Of a DNA stretch of 64,000 nucleotides, positions 7,645-16,690 are shown piece after piece. The translations under genes were made by a program, and so were the position numbers. This DNA comes from Pseudomonas sp. ACN8. Its GTDB lineage: Bacteria; Pseudomonadota; Gammaproteobacteria; Pseudomonadales; Pseudomonadaceae. Within the stretch, counting starts at the first letter, position 1; each line of letters starts with the position of its first letter. Below the pieces are notes generated by a model. That model saw nothing but the letters and a program-made list of their open reading frames with translations. It was not told where the DNA came from and made no database searches. The stretch spans positions 1 to 64,000 of the forward strand of contig NZ_MRCS01000021.1 of assembly GCF_002303925.1 (NCBI RefSeq), read 5' to 3'.

Positions 7645-9414
7645 TCAATTGCTCGCTGCCCTAGGCCTATCCTCGCTGCGCATTGACGCTACGAACAAAC
7701 CAAGATCCCGATCGTCCGACGAGTCTTTGGAGATCAAAGACGGTCGAGTGGTCTTGTCCACGGTTATTGTGACATCAAGGAACTTGCTTGCTGTATTGAC
7801 CGGTACATAGACTGGTGCTCTAACGCCAGGAGTGACTCTCACAACCGTTGGCGCGGCACCACCTACAGAAACTGAAATATTCTTCGCGGGCCACGAGTCC
7901 GGTATATACGCATCCAACACCAATGTTCCGCCACAATTTCTCAGTACGGCGCGCGCACTGCCAGAAGTCCATCCACTACCGTCACGCACATCGATCCATC
8001 CAGCTCCCTGCACAGGCTCAGCGCAGCCAATCCGCCGATATGGGCCTAGACCGTACTCACGCTGAATTTCGACGCCACGACGAGCTATTTCTATAGGTTG
8101 CTGAAGTAGAGCTGCATCTTCCTCGGTGTTTACACCAAACAAGGTTACATCAAGCATCCCCATATAAACCTCGTGGCGGTATGGAGCCTTTGCCCACTCA
8201 TCCGAGGCGGTTAAGCCATGCCCAACGACAAATGCCAGGGATATGACCAATGCCAGTACCGCTAGCACCTTCGGCTTCACACCTGTCATAGATGTCGATT
8301 TTATAGCCAGAAATATGGACCAGATAACGCCAATGACTATCAGCGTAATGTCCAGAGAGTATCTGGATGCCATTGCATTAACCGGGTCAAATCGACCACG
8401 CGCATATGACACGGCCGCTACGTGAAGACCACCATAGATGATCATCGCCAAAGGAAGTAAGGGGAGTTTCTTCGACGAGAAGACCCCAGCAATCACGGTC
8501 CCGCACGCAGTTCCGAGCAGAACGAAAGCGGCCAGATGCTGTACCCATGTCGGCAAACCGAGCACCGCGATAGTTTCATTCCCCATGAACGCAGTCGAGA
8601 GAGCGAAAGAGAGTCCTACCACAGCATTTAAAAGGCTAGAGTCGCCCGTACTGGAAATCTCTCCGGGAGCAACATAGCCGCCGATGACATACAAAACTAT
8701 CGAAATAACAAGAGCACCGGCCACTGCGCGTCGAAATCGCACCGCCCCTCCGTCCTTTGGATCAGATACGAAGATGCAGAATATCGAGGCGAATACAAAC
8801 GCATAAGTCCACCCATAAGCAAGCACCAAGGTAATTAATGGTGTTGATGCAAGAATCGTCCAACGAAGCGCCTTCGAGCCGTCAGACGATCCGAGGGCAC
8901 GCTCGAGGCCAATCCAGTACAAAATGAAAATCAAGTTCTTGCCAAATAGGGTTACACCAACATCGAGTGCATACAATTCCCAGTTGGCCAAACTAAATAA
9001 TGCAAGGAAGGTGATTGCCGCCAACCCTATAAAGGCAAGAAAGCTTATGGCTCCCTTCGGCTCCAAGGTCCTGTACTGATAAAGTCCCAGCACAATACCG
9101 GTGATTGCAAGAACCAAACCGCTGAGCAATGCGGCCGAAAACACTCTAAGCCCAAACAACTTGGCGTTTAAATAGACGGCGGTTTGCGCAATGAGCCCGT
9201 GGTGTTGGCCTTGGTCCCACGTCGATAGTAGTGATGCACGTCCTTGCTCAGAATTATCGAAGTACATCAAGAATCGCAATGAATCCATAAATACAACCTG
9301 CGGATGCAGCACACGCATGTATGCGACGAACCCGGCAAGGAAAATCACCGCGAGCGCGAGCACGGGCACAATTGCAGCTGGCCTGCCACATTGTTTTATT
9401 TTTGTACACATCAT
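7645..9414 (-). CDS. Large polytopic membrane protein of unknown function, O-antigen-locus type
   Basis: This is a 589-residue protein from the ATG at 9414 (a second ATG is at 9411). The open frame extends upstream to 9531, but that part lies in the IS66 relic. It has about ten membrane segments (roughly residues 12-420) and then a soluble C-terminal region of about 160 residues rich in short beta-like stretches. The first external loop has MDSLRFLMYFD and STWDQGQHHG, acidic residues reminiscent of GT-C enzymes. I do not recognise a named family. It faces the Gtr-type operon convergently and is cut off from the main O-antigen operon by the broken IS element. A role in modifying surface glycan is a guess from position and topology. 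Confidence 0.65.
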   Translation of the reverse strand: MMCTKIKQCGRPAAIVPVLALAVIFLAGFVAYMRVLHPQVVFMDSLRFLMYFDNSEQGRASLLSTWDQGQHHGLIAQTAVYLNAKLFGLRVFSAALLSGLVLAITGIVLGLYQYRTLEPKGAISFLAFIGLAAITFLALFSLANWELYALDVGVTLFGKNLIFILYWIGLERALGSSDGSKALRWTILASTPLITLVLAYGWTYAFVFASIFCIFVSDPKDGGAVRFRRAVAGALVISIVLYVIGGYVAPGEISSTGDSSLLNAVVGLSFALSTAFMGNETIAVLGLPTWVQHLAAFVLLGTACGTVIAGVFSSKKLPLLPLAMIIYGGLHVAAVSYARGRFDPVNAMASRYSLDITLIVIGVIWSIFLAIKSTSMTGVKPKVLAVLALVISLAFVVGHGLTASDEWAKAPYRHEVYMGMLDVTLFGVNTEEDAALLQQPIEIARRGVEIQREYGLGPYRRIGCAEPVQGAGWIDVRDGSGWTSGSARAVLRNCGGTLVLDAYIPDSWPAKNISVSVGGAAPTVVRVTPGVRAPVYVPVNTASKFLDVTITVDKTTRPSLISKDSSDDRDLGLFVASMRSEDRPRAASN

Positions 9415-9494
9415 GCGATTCGAATGCCTTTTCAAGGGAAACAGTAAGAGCGGCGAATGGTATCGCAATGATTTGACTCGGCGCGAGCCAAACG

Positions 9495-10187
9495 TCAAAT
9501 CCCCGGCCAGTCTTGAAGGTGCTCGCCGCACTGGATCACCCAGCGCGCCAATGTCTGGCGAGATATCTTGATGCCATGCCGACTCAGCACCGCCTCGAAA
9601 CGATGCAGCGGCAAGCCGTCGACATACTTGGTGGTTAGCAGCATCGCCAACACGCTCGGGCTGGCCATACTCTTTTCGATTAACTGTGCAGGTTTGTCAG
9701 CGGTGACTGGAGCGGTTTCGCTACCACGGCAACCGTAAACTTTACGGATGTGTTTGTTCACCCGGATCTGCATCGGCACGATATCCATCTGCTCGCTGGT
9801 TTCTTCGCCGATAGCATGTTTGCGGCAACCGCAGGCACACGTCAGTTCGTGTTCAGACAGTTCGTGGATGACTTCGATACGCGGCAGCTCAGCCGACAAC
9901 AGTTTGCGCTTGCCTCGGCGCCTGGTCGGAGCAACAACCTCTTCTTCAACGTCTTCGTCGACAGGCTCGGCAAGGCTTTCCGCCTCGTTGAAAAGGGCTA
10001 GCTGAGGCGTTGCCAGATCGGCTGTCTGCTCGGACTTACGTCCGAACAGGCGCTGGCGCAGCAGCGCGTTTTCTTCTTCAAGATGAACGATGCGGCCCTT
10101 GTTAGACTCGCGCTCAATCAGCATCTGCTCTAGCAATTGCTTGAACAGCGCGGGGTCGCCAGGAAGGTCTTTGGGCATCGAAATCAT
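9495..10187 (-). pseudogene. tnpC: IS66-family transposase TnpC, N-terminal part
   Basis: This encodes 230 residues, against about 500 for intact TnpC. It begins with a leucine-rich/coiled-coil N-terminus (ALFKQLLEQMLIERESNKGR, FGRKSEQ) and continues into the IS66 zinc-binding domain (TCACGCRKHAIGEETSEQMD) and the start of the catalytic region (HGIKISRQTLARWVIQCGEH). After CGEHLQ the frame runs into unrelated sequence and stops. The DDE catalytic residues are absent, so it is inactive. Confidence 0.88.
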
Positions 10188-10649
10188 GCCCTGGATTATA
10201 CCGAATCAGGCCACGAATCGTGGCGTCAAAACCTGATGGGGGCGGTTGCGCCAGAGGTCAAAACCGTCGAGCATCCAGTTGAGTTCCTGGACGGTCAGGA
10301 CAATTGCCTTGTCGGTGACATCGGGCGATGTTTTGAATCGCTCGGACTCCAGCCGTTTGAGCCATAGGCAGTAGCCATTGCGCTCCCAATATAAAATCTT
10401 CACTCGGTTGCGGGGCTTGTTGAGGAAGACGAAAAGCACGAGGTCAAAAACCGCGACCTTAATGTCCAACTCGACCAGCACAGCCAGACCGTCGATGGAT
10501 TTTCGGAAGTCGACGGGCTTGGGTAGAGACAGACTTTTTCGACTTTGGCGTCGGGACGCATCATGAGGTGCAGGCTCCGGAAAAGAATCGGGAGCACAGC
10601 ATCGGGGATCAGATGACGGCTTTGAATGTGGGGTTCATGGAGCGCTTAC
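9505..10649 (-). mobile_element. Truncated IS66-family insertion sequence
   Basis: The right end is defined by an inverted-repeat-like terminus reading GTAAGCGCTCCATGAACCCC on the minus strand from 10,649 inward; GTAAGCG is typical of IS66 ends. Inside, in order on the minus strand, are a frameshifted tnpB and a 5' part of tnpC. About half of tnpC and the other end are missing, with sequence similarity ending near 9505-9513. No tnpA-like gene is seen. The element therefore cannot move by itself. Its right end lies inside the sequence that should terminate wbpM transcription. Confidence 0.82.
10206..10564 (-). pseudogene. tnpB: IS66-family TnpB (ORF2), frameshifted
   Basis: The start MMRPDAKVEKVCLYP is in one frame (10,564 to about 10,521). 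The rest, reading KPVDFRKSIDGLAVLVELDI then KVAVFDLVLFVFLNKPRNRV and KILYWERNGYC, is in another. One C appears to be missing from a C-run near 10,521, which would restore the frame. The protein is otherwise full length (about 117 residues) and ends at 10,206, 19 bases before tnpC. TnpB (Orf2) is needed for IS66 transposition; this copy is broken. Confidence 0.85.
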
Positions 10650-10728
10650 GCTTTTCCCAAGCTGCTCCTCAATCGTAGGTAATAGTGGGCACATGTTAAA
10701 AATGCGAGTGTTACAGGTTGTGAAACAA

Positions 10729-12723
10729 TCAGGGTTCGAGACGGCGCTGTTGGTGGATCCAGTCAACGATTTCACCCTCGGGGGTGTAGCCACTGACGGT
10801 TTCGCGAAGGAGTTGGCGGACGCGGGTGTAATCATCTTGACCGACTGCGTTAAGGAGATCGGTCAGCCTGGCCTTGAGCACGTCCCAAGAGAGATGATCT
10901 TCATTCGCGCTCATGATCATCGGGTGCTCAGTTGCTGAAACATTGTCCCCGATCAAGAGCTCTTCGTAGAGCTTCTCACCGGGGCGCAACCCTGTGAATT
11001 CGATAGCGATATCACCGTGAGGATTTCTCTCCGATCGAACACTTAAACCCGACAAGTGAATCATCTTCTCGGCTAACTCGACGATTCTGACCGGCTCGCC
11101 CATGTCCAAAACAAACACATCGCCCCCCTGCCCCATCGAACCCGCCTGGATAACCAACTGGGCGGCTTCGGGAATCGTCATGAAGTAACGAGTGATCTTG
11201 GGGTGCGTTACTGTTAAAGGTCCGCCAGATTTGATCTGCTTGTAAAAAAGCGGAATGACCGAACCTGAAGATCCAAGCACATTGCCAAAACGAACCATGG
11301 TGAAGCGAGTCTTATTCACGCGCGAAACATTCGAATCATCACCGAACAACACGGGTGCAAGCTCACGGCTGAGAGCCTGCAGCGTTAATTCCGAGAGTCG
11401 CTTGGTACTTCCCATGACATTGGTAGGACGTACGGCTTTGTCGGTAGAAATCAGTACAAAGTTAGCCACGCCGGCGGTCAATGCTGCCTGCGCAGTGTTG
11501 AGCGTTCCGATAACATTGTTCAGAACGCCTTCGGCGATATTGTGCTCAACCATCGGTACATGTTTGTACGCCGCCGCGTGATAAACAGTGTCCACACCCC
11601 ACGCCGTCATGACATTGAGCAACTTGTCCTGATTACGCACGGATCCGAGGATGGGCAACACACGCACCGACAACGACTCACGAGCAATACTTTGCTCAAG
11701 CTCCGACAGAATCGAATACAGATTGAATTCGCTGTGTTCGAACAACAAAAGCGTGATTGGGTGCAAGGAAAGGATCTGACGGCAAAGCTCCGAACCGATT
11801 GATCCGCCGGCCCCCGTAACGAGAACGCATTGCCCCTTGATACAGTGCTCGAGCAGACCTCCCTGCGCCGGCACCGCATCACGACCCAGCAAGTCTGCGA
11901 TGTCTACTTCTTGAATGTCGTCGACCTTGACGCGGCCACTGGCAAGATCCATGAAGCCAGGTACGCTGCGAACGTGTAACGGAAAACCTTCAAGAAACCC
12001 GAGGATCTCACGGCGCCGGCCTCGATTTGATGAAGGGATCGCGAGAAGGATCTCTTGGGCACCGGTCGAATCGATCATCTGTTGAATGTGTTTGGGTTTG
12101 AAGACTTGCAATCCGGAAATGATCCGGTCAGCAATGCCACTATCATCGTCGATGAATGCGACTGGCCGCATCACGCGTCCCATGCGCAATGCAGCGACCA
12201 GTTGATTGCCCGCCGCGCCCGCGCCATAGATGGCAACTTTAGGCAGTCCATCATCTCGGCTGGTGAAAGGAACATGCTGGGCCGCAGCAAACCAGTCACC
12301 GAGAAAGTACTGACGCATGGCGAGCCGCAGACCGCCAATCATCACAAGGCTCAACCACCAATAGTTGAAGATGATCGAGCGTGGCACCACATTTTCGTGG
12401 TTGCTGTACCAGTAGACGATTACGCCCAAAACCAAAGAGGACAAACTGACCGCTTTGATGATTGCAATTAATGCGTCATTCCCGAAATAACGCATCACGG
12501 CGCGATACATGCCAAAGCGGATGAACAGCGGAATGGCGACAATTGGAGCGAAGGCAAAGAGCCATTGATGGGTCGTAAAAGGATTGATAAGTTCTTCAAT
12601 ACCCAGGCGAACGACGAAGGAAAGCCACAGCGATACCCACACCAGCAGGATGTCCGCCGTAACCTGTATCAACCGCTTCTGACGCCGGGTCAGAGAAAGC
12701 AACCAAGCGCGCAATTGCCCCAT
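10729..12723 (-). CDS. wbpM: WbpM-type UDP-N-acetylhexosamine 4,6-dehydratase, membrane-anchored
   Basis: This is a 664-residue protein from the ATG at 12,723 (MGQLRAWLLSLTRRQKR). The frame is open back to 12,822, but the extra 33 residues are unlike the usual WbpM N-terminus. Four membrane segments occupy about residues 15-125. A first Rossmann-like region follows (VAIYGAGAAGNQL), then the dehydratase domain starting at VLVTGAGGSIGSELCRQI. The catalytic region reads STDKAVRPTNVMGSTKR, with methionine in place of the usual SDR tyrosine, as known for WbpM (S-M-K). It makes UDP-4-keto-6-deoxy-HexNAc for QuiNAc or FucNAc. It ends the O-antigen operon; its terminator is disrupted by the IS66 relic. 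Confidence 0.95.
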   Translation of the reverse strand: MGQLRAWLLSLTRRQKRLIQVTADILLVWVSLWLSFVVRLGIEELINPFTTHQWLFAFAPIVAIPLFIRFGMYRAVMRYFGNDALIAIIKAVSLSSLVLGVIVYWYSNHENVVPRSIIFNYWWLSLVMIGGLRLAMRQYFLGDWFAAAQHVPFTSRDDGLPKVAIYGAGAAGNQLVAALRMGRVMRPVAFIDDDSGIADRIISGLQVFKPKHIQQMIDSTGAQEILLAIPSSNRGRRREILGFLEGFPLHVRSVPGFMDLASGRVKVDDIQEVDIADLLGRDAVPAQGGLLEHCIKGQCVLVTGAGGSIGSELCRQILSLHPITLLLFEHSEFNLYSILSELEQSIARESLSVRVLPILGSVRNQDKLLNVMTAWGVDTVYHAAAYKHVPMVEHNIAEGVLNNVIGTLNTAQAALTAGVANFVLISTDKAVRPTNVMGSTKRLSELTLQALSRELAPVLFGDDSNVSRVNKTRFTMVRFGNVLGSSGSVIPLFYKQIKSGGPLTVTHPKITRYFMTIPEAAQLVIQAGSMGQGGDVFVLDMGEPVRIVELAEKMIHLSGLSVRSERNPHGDIAIEFTGLRPGEKLYEELLIGDNVSATEHPMIMSANEDHLSWDVLKARLTDLLNAVGQDDYTRVRQLLRETVSGYTPEGEIVDWIHQQRRLEP

Positions 12724-12805
12724 AAATCCATCTATCACTTCGTTTTTATCCCCTGACTTCACGCGCCAACTTTTCCGAAAATTTATCCATAAAGGGTCGC
12801 CGTCC

Positions 12806-13825
12806 TCAGACGGTTTTTTCAAGCGAACCTGCCTCGAACTTGAAGGCCAGGACGATCAAGGGGGCATAGGCTATTACCAATCCGGTCGCGCCGTCCAGCT
12901 TAAGCAAGGTTACGCTCAGTGCGACAGGAAACAACCACAGCAGGTTAATCAGAGAGACACCAACAGTGACCGGAAAGTGCCCGCCAAAATGACGGGATGC
13001 GTATTGATAACCGTGACTGCGGTGCGCCTCATACACTTTGTCGCCTCTGACAAGGCGGCGAATCAGGGTAACAGTCGCATCGACGACGAAGACGCCGAGC
13101 ATGATCAACCAGGCAAAAAAGTATTCACTGCCTGCCCACGCGGCTTGAATCGAAAGGGCACCCAGAACGATGCCGAGAAAACCACTACCGGCATCGCCCA
13201 TGAAGATGCGCGCCGGGGGGAAATTCCAGTACAGAAATCCGGCCACCGTCATCATCAGTATCAATGGCACCCAGATCATGGCTTCCTGACCGGCAAGATA
13301 ATAAATGACCGACATCGCGAGGCATGCGACGATCGCCTCTAGACTGGCGAGACCGTCAATACCGTCCATGAAGTTATAGAGATTCAACATCCAGACGAGA
13401 TAGATGGCGGCGAGCGCCCCTCCGAACCACCCCAGATCGAGAGAAAACCCAAAAAAGTTCAGTGCGGGTAAGCCGCCCATCCAGAACATTACCCACGCGG
13501 ATGCGACGAAATGACCCAACAAACGCCACCTTGCAGCAATATGCCCGTGATCGTCCATGAAACCGATCACTGCGACCAACGCTCCGGAGCCGATCATCGC
13601 AATAAGTTGCGCTATCGGCTGCAAATCAGCGCTGGCCATGAAAATCAGGCAAAACAGAAATGCCAATACAATCGCAACACCACCGCCGCGCGGCGTAGGA
13701 ATGGAGTGGGAGCTGCGGGCATTGGGGATGTCGATGATACTGCGATGCAATGCGTATCGACGCAACACTGCAGTCAAAAGCAATGAGAGAACCGCAGCAA
13801 ATGGAAGGACGTACCAATAGGTCAT
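12806..13825 (-). CDS. wbpL: WbpL-type undecaprenyl-phosphate HexNAc-1-phosphate transferase
   Basis: This 339-residue MraY/WecA-family membrane enzyme has about ten membrane helices. Family motifs include NARSSHSIPTPRGGG (about 36-50), the cytoplasmic DDHGHIAARWRL loop, NFMDGIDGLAS (about 151-161, Mg2+-binding aspartates), FMGDAGSGFLG, and the basic HRSHGYQYASR loop near 268. It starts O-antigen assembly by placing a HexNAc-1-phosphate, probably QuiNAc or FucNAc given wbpM and the adjacent reductase gene, on undecaprenyl phosphate. It overlaps the preceding gene by four bases, and 82 bases separate it from the wbpM ATG. Confidence 0.92.
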   Translation of the reverse strand: MTYWYVLPFAAVLSLLLTAVLRRYALHRSIIDIPNARSSHSIPTPRGGGVAIVLAFLFCLIFMASADLQPIAQLIAMIGSGALVAVIGFMDDHGHIAARWRLLGHFVASAWVMFWMGGLPALNFFGFSLDLGWFGGALAAIYLVWMLNLYNFMDGIDGLASLEAIVACLAMSVIYYLAGQEAMIWVPLILMMTVAGFLYWNFPPARIFMGDAGSGFLGIVLGALSIQAAWAGSEYFFAWLIMLGVFVVDATVTLIRRLVRGDKVYEAHRSHGYQYASRHFGGHFPVTVGVSLINLLWLFPVALSVTLLKLDGATGLVIAYAPLIVLAFKFEAGSLEKTV

Positions 13826-14787
13826 TGATTTTGCTCGCTAATAAAATGTTCAGCGGTCTTGCGTAGAGCTTGGTCGAGCGTCAGCACAGGCTGCCACCCA
13901 AGCATTTGCCGAGCTTTAGTGATATCGACTTGCAACGAACCACATAGTCGCTGCGATAGGCTTTTTTTGCCCAGTAACGTTGCACCCGCTATGAGCAACC
14001 ATTCTGGAACAGGTATCAAACGGGGCGGACAATTCAATGCAGTCCCGAGCTTACGCAACAACTGCGAAGTGGATACGTCTTCGCCGTCACTCACCAGAAA
14101 TGTTTCATTAGCGGCAGCTGGATGATTTATGCAGGTCTGGATCATATCTACAAGATTATCCAGTCCCACAAGACTGCGCTGGTTTTGTATCGCCCCAAAA
14201 GGAAGCGGTACGCCCTTTTGCAACCATCTCATCATGTTCTCAAAATTCGCCTTAACGCCAGGTCCATAAACAAGTACGGGGCGGATGATGACAACTTCCA
14301 TACCCGTTTCGGCTGCGATCAATCGAAGTCCTTCCTCAGCTTCCAGCTTGGAGATACCGTAAAAATCCACCGGATTTGGAGTATCGGTTTCCTTGTAAGG
14401 ACAACCTGGAGGAGTACCTTCTCCGTTCACCTTGACGGAGCTGACGAAGATGAATCGCTTGATCCCTGCGGCTGCCGCATTACGCGCCAAATTCAACGTA
14501 TACTCGACATTGATTGCACGGAATGCCGCAAGCGGATCCGCTGCCGTGTCATTCATAACATGTACACGAGACGCCAAATGTATGAAAACGTCTACATTTA
14601 CAAGTGACTGATGTCCAACGCCAATTTCAGAAAAATCAGAAAATATATAGTAATCGACTCCTTCTCTAAGTGTGATAGGTGACTGACGAACAAGGACCGC
14701 TAAATTAAGCTCATTATGCAGGGAAAGTTGCTCTACGAGGCTATTTCCAACAAACCCACTACTCCCGGTAACCAAAATTCTGGTCAT
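13822..14787 (-). CDS. NAD-dependent epimerase/reductase (WbpV-like)
   Basis: This 321-residue extended SDR enzyme has TGSSGFVGNSL (7-17) for nucleotide binding. Its catalytic pair lies in SSVKVNGEG and YGISK (YxxxK). WbpV-type proteins next to wbpL and wbpM reduce the 4-keto intermediate made by WbpM, giving UDP-QuiNAc or UDP-FucNAc; related proteins act as C4 epimerases. The choice cannot be made from sequence alone. It overlaps the glycosyltransferase before it and wbpL after it by four bases each, so all three are probably translated together. Confidence 0.82.
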   Translation of the reverse strand: MTRILVTGSSGFVGNSLVEQLSLHNELNLAVLVRQSPITLREGVDYYIFSDFSEIGVGHQSLVNVDVFIHLASRVHVMNDTAADPLAAFRAINVEYTLNLARNAAAAGIKRFIFVSSVKVNGEGTPPGCPYKETDTPNPVDFYGISKLEAEEGLRLIAAETGMEVVIIRPVLVYGPGVKANFENMMRWLQKGVPLPFGAIQNQRSLVGLDNLVDMIQTCINHPAAANETFLVSDGEDVSTSQLLRKLGTALNCPPRLIPVPEWLLIAGATLLGKKSLSQRLCGSLQVDITKARQMLGWQPVLTLDQALRKTAEHFISEQNQ

Positions 14788-15701
14788 TTATTTTGCCTCA
14801 AAATCACAAGGGTAAGGCAAAGGCCAGTAAATACAAATTTATCGCGTAACCGTCTTCGGCATCTGAAGCCCGCGAATGCTAACCGCGCCAGATCCAGGCG
14901 GCGCAAATTGCTCCAACTCCGGACGAAGGGGGTGTCGCGGACTCCGATCAACGTTGAAATAAGCAAAGACTGGTTTAGCCACCAGCCATCGAACACCTTT
15001 GAAAGCCGGGCACGAAAGGCTTTTACTCCACTGTTGACTCCGACTTGATTATTGGCATGCTGTCGATATCGCATATAGGAATTACTATCTATTTCCCAAG
15101 TGAAATCATGCGTTCGACTAAAGGCATAACAGTACCAATCATGAAGGGTTACGTTCTGCACTTGTGAGAAATTATGCGCAATATGCTCCTGTAACCTAAC
15201 AAACAGGATTTTTGAAAACACGTAAGTGCAGCCAGGCCCAGCAGCTTCGAATAAATGATCATACTGAACCTGTGGCTGGGATTTAATGATTACACACTCC
15301 CTTCCATCTGGCCAAAAAGCAGTAACGTTGCCCGAATAGCCGTCGACGCCTTGTTTAGACATAACGTGAACCGCTTGGATCAACTTCCTCGGCAACCAGA
15401 TGTCATCCTGATCAGCAAATGAAAAATAATCGAAGTTTTCCGTTGGTGCATCTTTTACCAACCGGAAAAAATTTCGAGCGGCGCCCCCAAATTTTCCGCC
15501 ATGAGGCAGGTACTTCACGCGACAATCCGATTCTGCTAAATCAGTGACCCACTGCTCCGTCCCGTCATCAGACGTATCGACGCTGATCAAGAGAGTGACC
15601 GATACGTCTTCTTGATTGAGAATGGAGTTAACTTGTTCTGCAATCCACTGACGGCCGTTATAAGCAGCCAACATAACTAAATAGCGAGGTACCATCCTCA
15701 T
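14784..15701 (-). CDS. Family 2 glycosyltransferase
   Basis: This protein is about 305 residues from the ATG at 15,701, which follows AAGAGAG; nine further codons upstream (to 15,728) are possible but have a weaker ribosome site. The GT-A core is clear: YLVMLAAYNGRQWIAEQVNS near the N-terminus, SVDTSDDGTEQW, and FADQDDIWLPRKL (the DxD region). It resembles O-antigen rhamnosyltransferases of the same fold. The dTDP-L-rhamnose made by rmlBDAC is a plausible donor, but this is inference. It overlaps the WbpV-like gene by four bases and is separated from the upstream gene by 68 bases. Confidence 0.82.
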   Translation of the reverse strand: MRMVPRYLVMLAAYNGRQWIAEQVNSILNQEDVSVTLLISVDTSDDGTEQWVTDLAESDCRVKYLPHGGKFGGAARNFFRLVKDAPTENFDYFSFADQDDIWLPRKLIQAVHVMSKQGVDGYSGNVTAFWPDGRECVIIKSQPQVQYDHLFEAAGPGCTYVFSKILFVRLQEHIAHNFSQVQNVTLHDWYCYAFSRTHDFTWEIDSNSYMRYRQHANNQVGVNSGVKAFRARLSKVFDGWWLNQSLLISTLIGVRDTPFVRSWSNLRRLDLARLAFAGFRCRRRLRDKFVFTGLCLTLVILRQNK

Positions 15702-15769
15702 ATCTCTCTTCGAATGAAAATCTCGCATGAATCTAAAGATCAGCGAACTCCATGGCTGACGTGCCTATC

Positions 15770-16690
15770 TCAATGGGCAGAACCCAAGCTATTTCGTAAT
15801 CCATGACGAATACCCCGAACCATCATCTTAAACGATTGAAGCCTATTACTGTCGATCAGCAAATTCACAGCAAAACGCAACATTAGCGCAATAGACAATC
15901 TTTTCTTCCAACAGTCAGGTGTATGTGGCATTCGACAGACTGCTACTGTGTTTCTAAAGAAAAAATAACGACGAACGGGCGAGTATCTAAAAAAACTCAA
16001 ACCAAAAATCTTCACCGGTGGTGCGTCGGACAGCGCATGCCCCATTTCAACGTTCAGGCACCCGTACAGGCTATAGCCATGATCACTAACCCGGAAACAC
16101 CACTCAGTGTCAGTGAAATCAACAAACATACCTTCATCGTACTTGATCCCCTCCTTCCAGGCTCGGGTATCAACAAACATTCCAGATGTAATAAGAGCGT
16201 CCGCCCTCACTAAACCATGAGGATCGTCTGATGTAAAAATAGGCTTGATCACCCCATCAACAGACCGATAAAAAGGAAAAGCGATTTTTTTTCCTCCATC
16301 TCTTCGATCAAAAAAAGTGGGACTGACAGCAATGCACTTTTCATCGCGTGACTTGGCAAGCATCATCGCTGATTCAAGGCTTGCAATAAGATCAGAAGCA
16401 GCGTGACTGTCCTGATCGAATGTCACCATATAGGGAAATCCAGCAGTCACCGCCAGCTCAAATCCTGCATTGAGTGCGACCCCTAGACCTTTGTTCCCTT
16501 CCATTGGCAAATACCTGACGGACGATTTCACATCAGGGTGTTTGCTCAGATAATTCTCTGCTCCACCATTATCAACCAGTATCAACAAAGAAACCTGGGC
16601 AGATAACGACATCAGAAGATCATCGAGAACTTCAATATCTGGGTTGTAACCTACAACCACAGCGGCAATAGACTTCAATTTACTCTCCAT
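15770..16690 (-). CDS. Family 2 glycosyltransferase, rhamnosyltransferase-like
   Basis: This 306-residue protein begins IAAVVVGYNPDIEVLDDLL. It carries ILVDNGGAENYL (about 36-47), EGNKGLGVALNAGFELA (63-79) and VTFDQDSHAASDLI (DxD-like, 89-102), the pattern of the RfbF/WbbL rhamnosyltransferase group. It would add a sugar, plausibly L-rhamnose, to the growing lipid-linked repeat at the cytoplasmic face. It overlaps the polymerase gene upstream by 11 bases. The region is visibly richer in A+T than the housekeeping genes further right. Confidence 0.82.
   Translation of the reverse strand: MESKLKSIAAVVVGYNPDIEVLDDLLMSLSAQVSLLILVDNGGAENYLSKHPDVKSSVRYLPMEGNKGLGVALNAGFELAVTAGFPYMVTFDQDSHAASDLIASLESAMMLAKSRDEKCIAVSPTFFDRRDGGKKIAFPFYRSVDGVIKPIFTSDDPHGLVRADALITSGMFVDTRAWKEGIKYDEGMFVDFTDTEWCFRVSDHGYSLYGCLNVEMGHALSDAPPVKIFGLSFFRYSPVRRYFFFRNTVAVCRMPHTPDCWKKRLSIALMLRFAVNLLIDSNRLQSFKMMVRGIRHGLRNSLGSAH

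Noticed and set aside
9415..9531. N-terminal extension of the 7645-9414 membrane protein.
   Set aside because: The extra 39 codons run into the antisense frame of the IS66 tnpC relic and contain no signal or membrane segment.
12724..12822. N-terminal extension of WbpM by 33 residues.
   Set aside because: The usual WbpM proteins start at the position of the ATG at 12,723, and the extension overlaps the wbpL stop.
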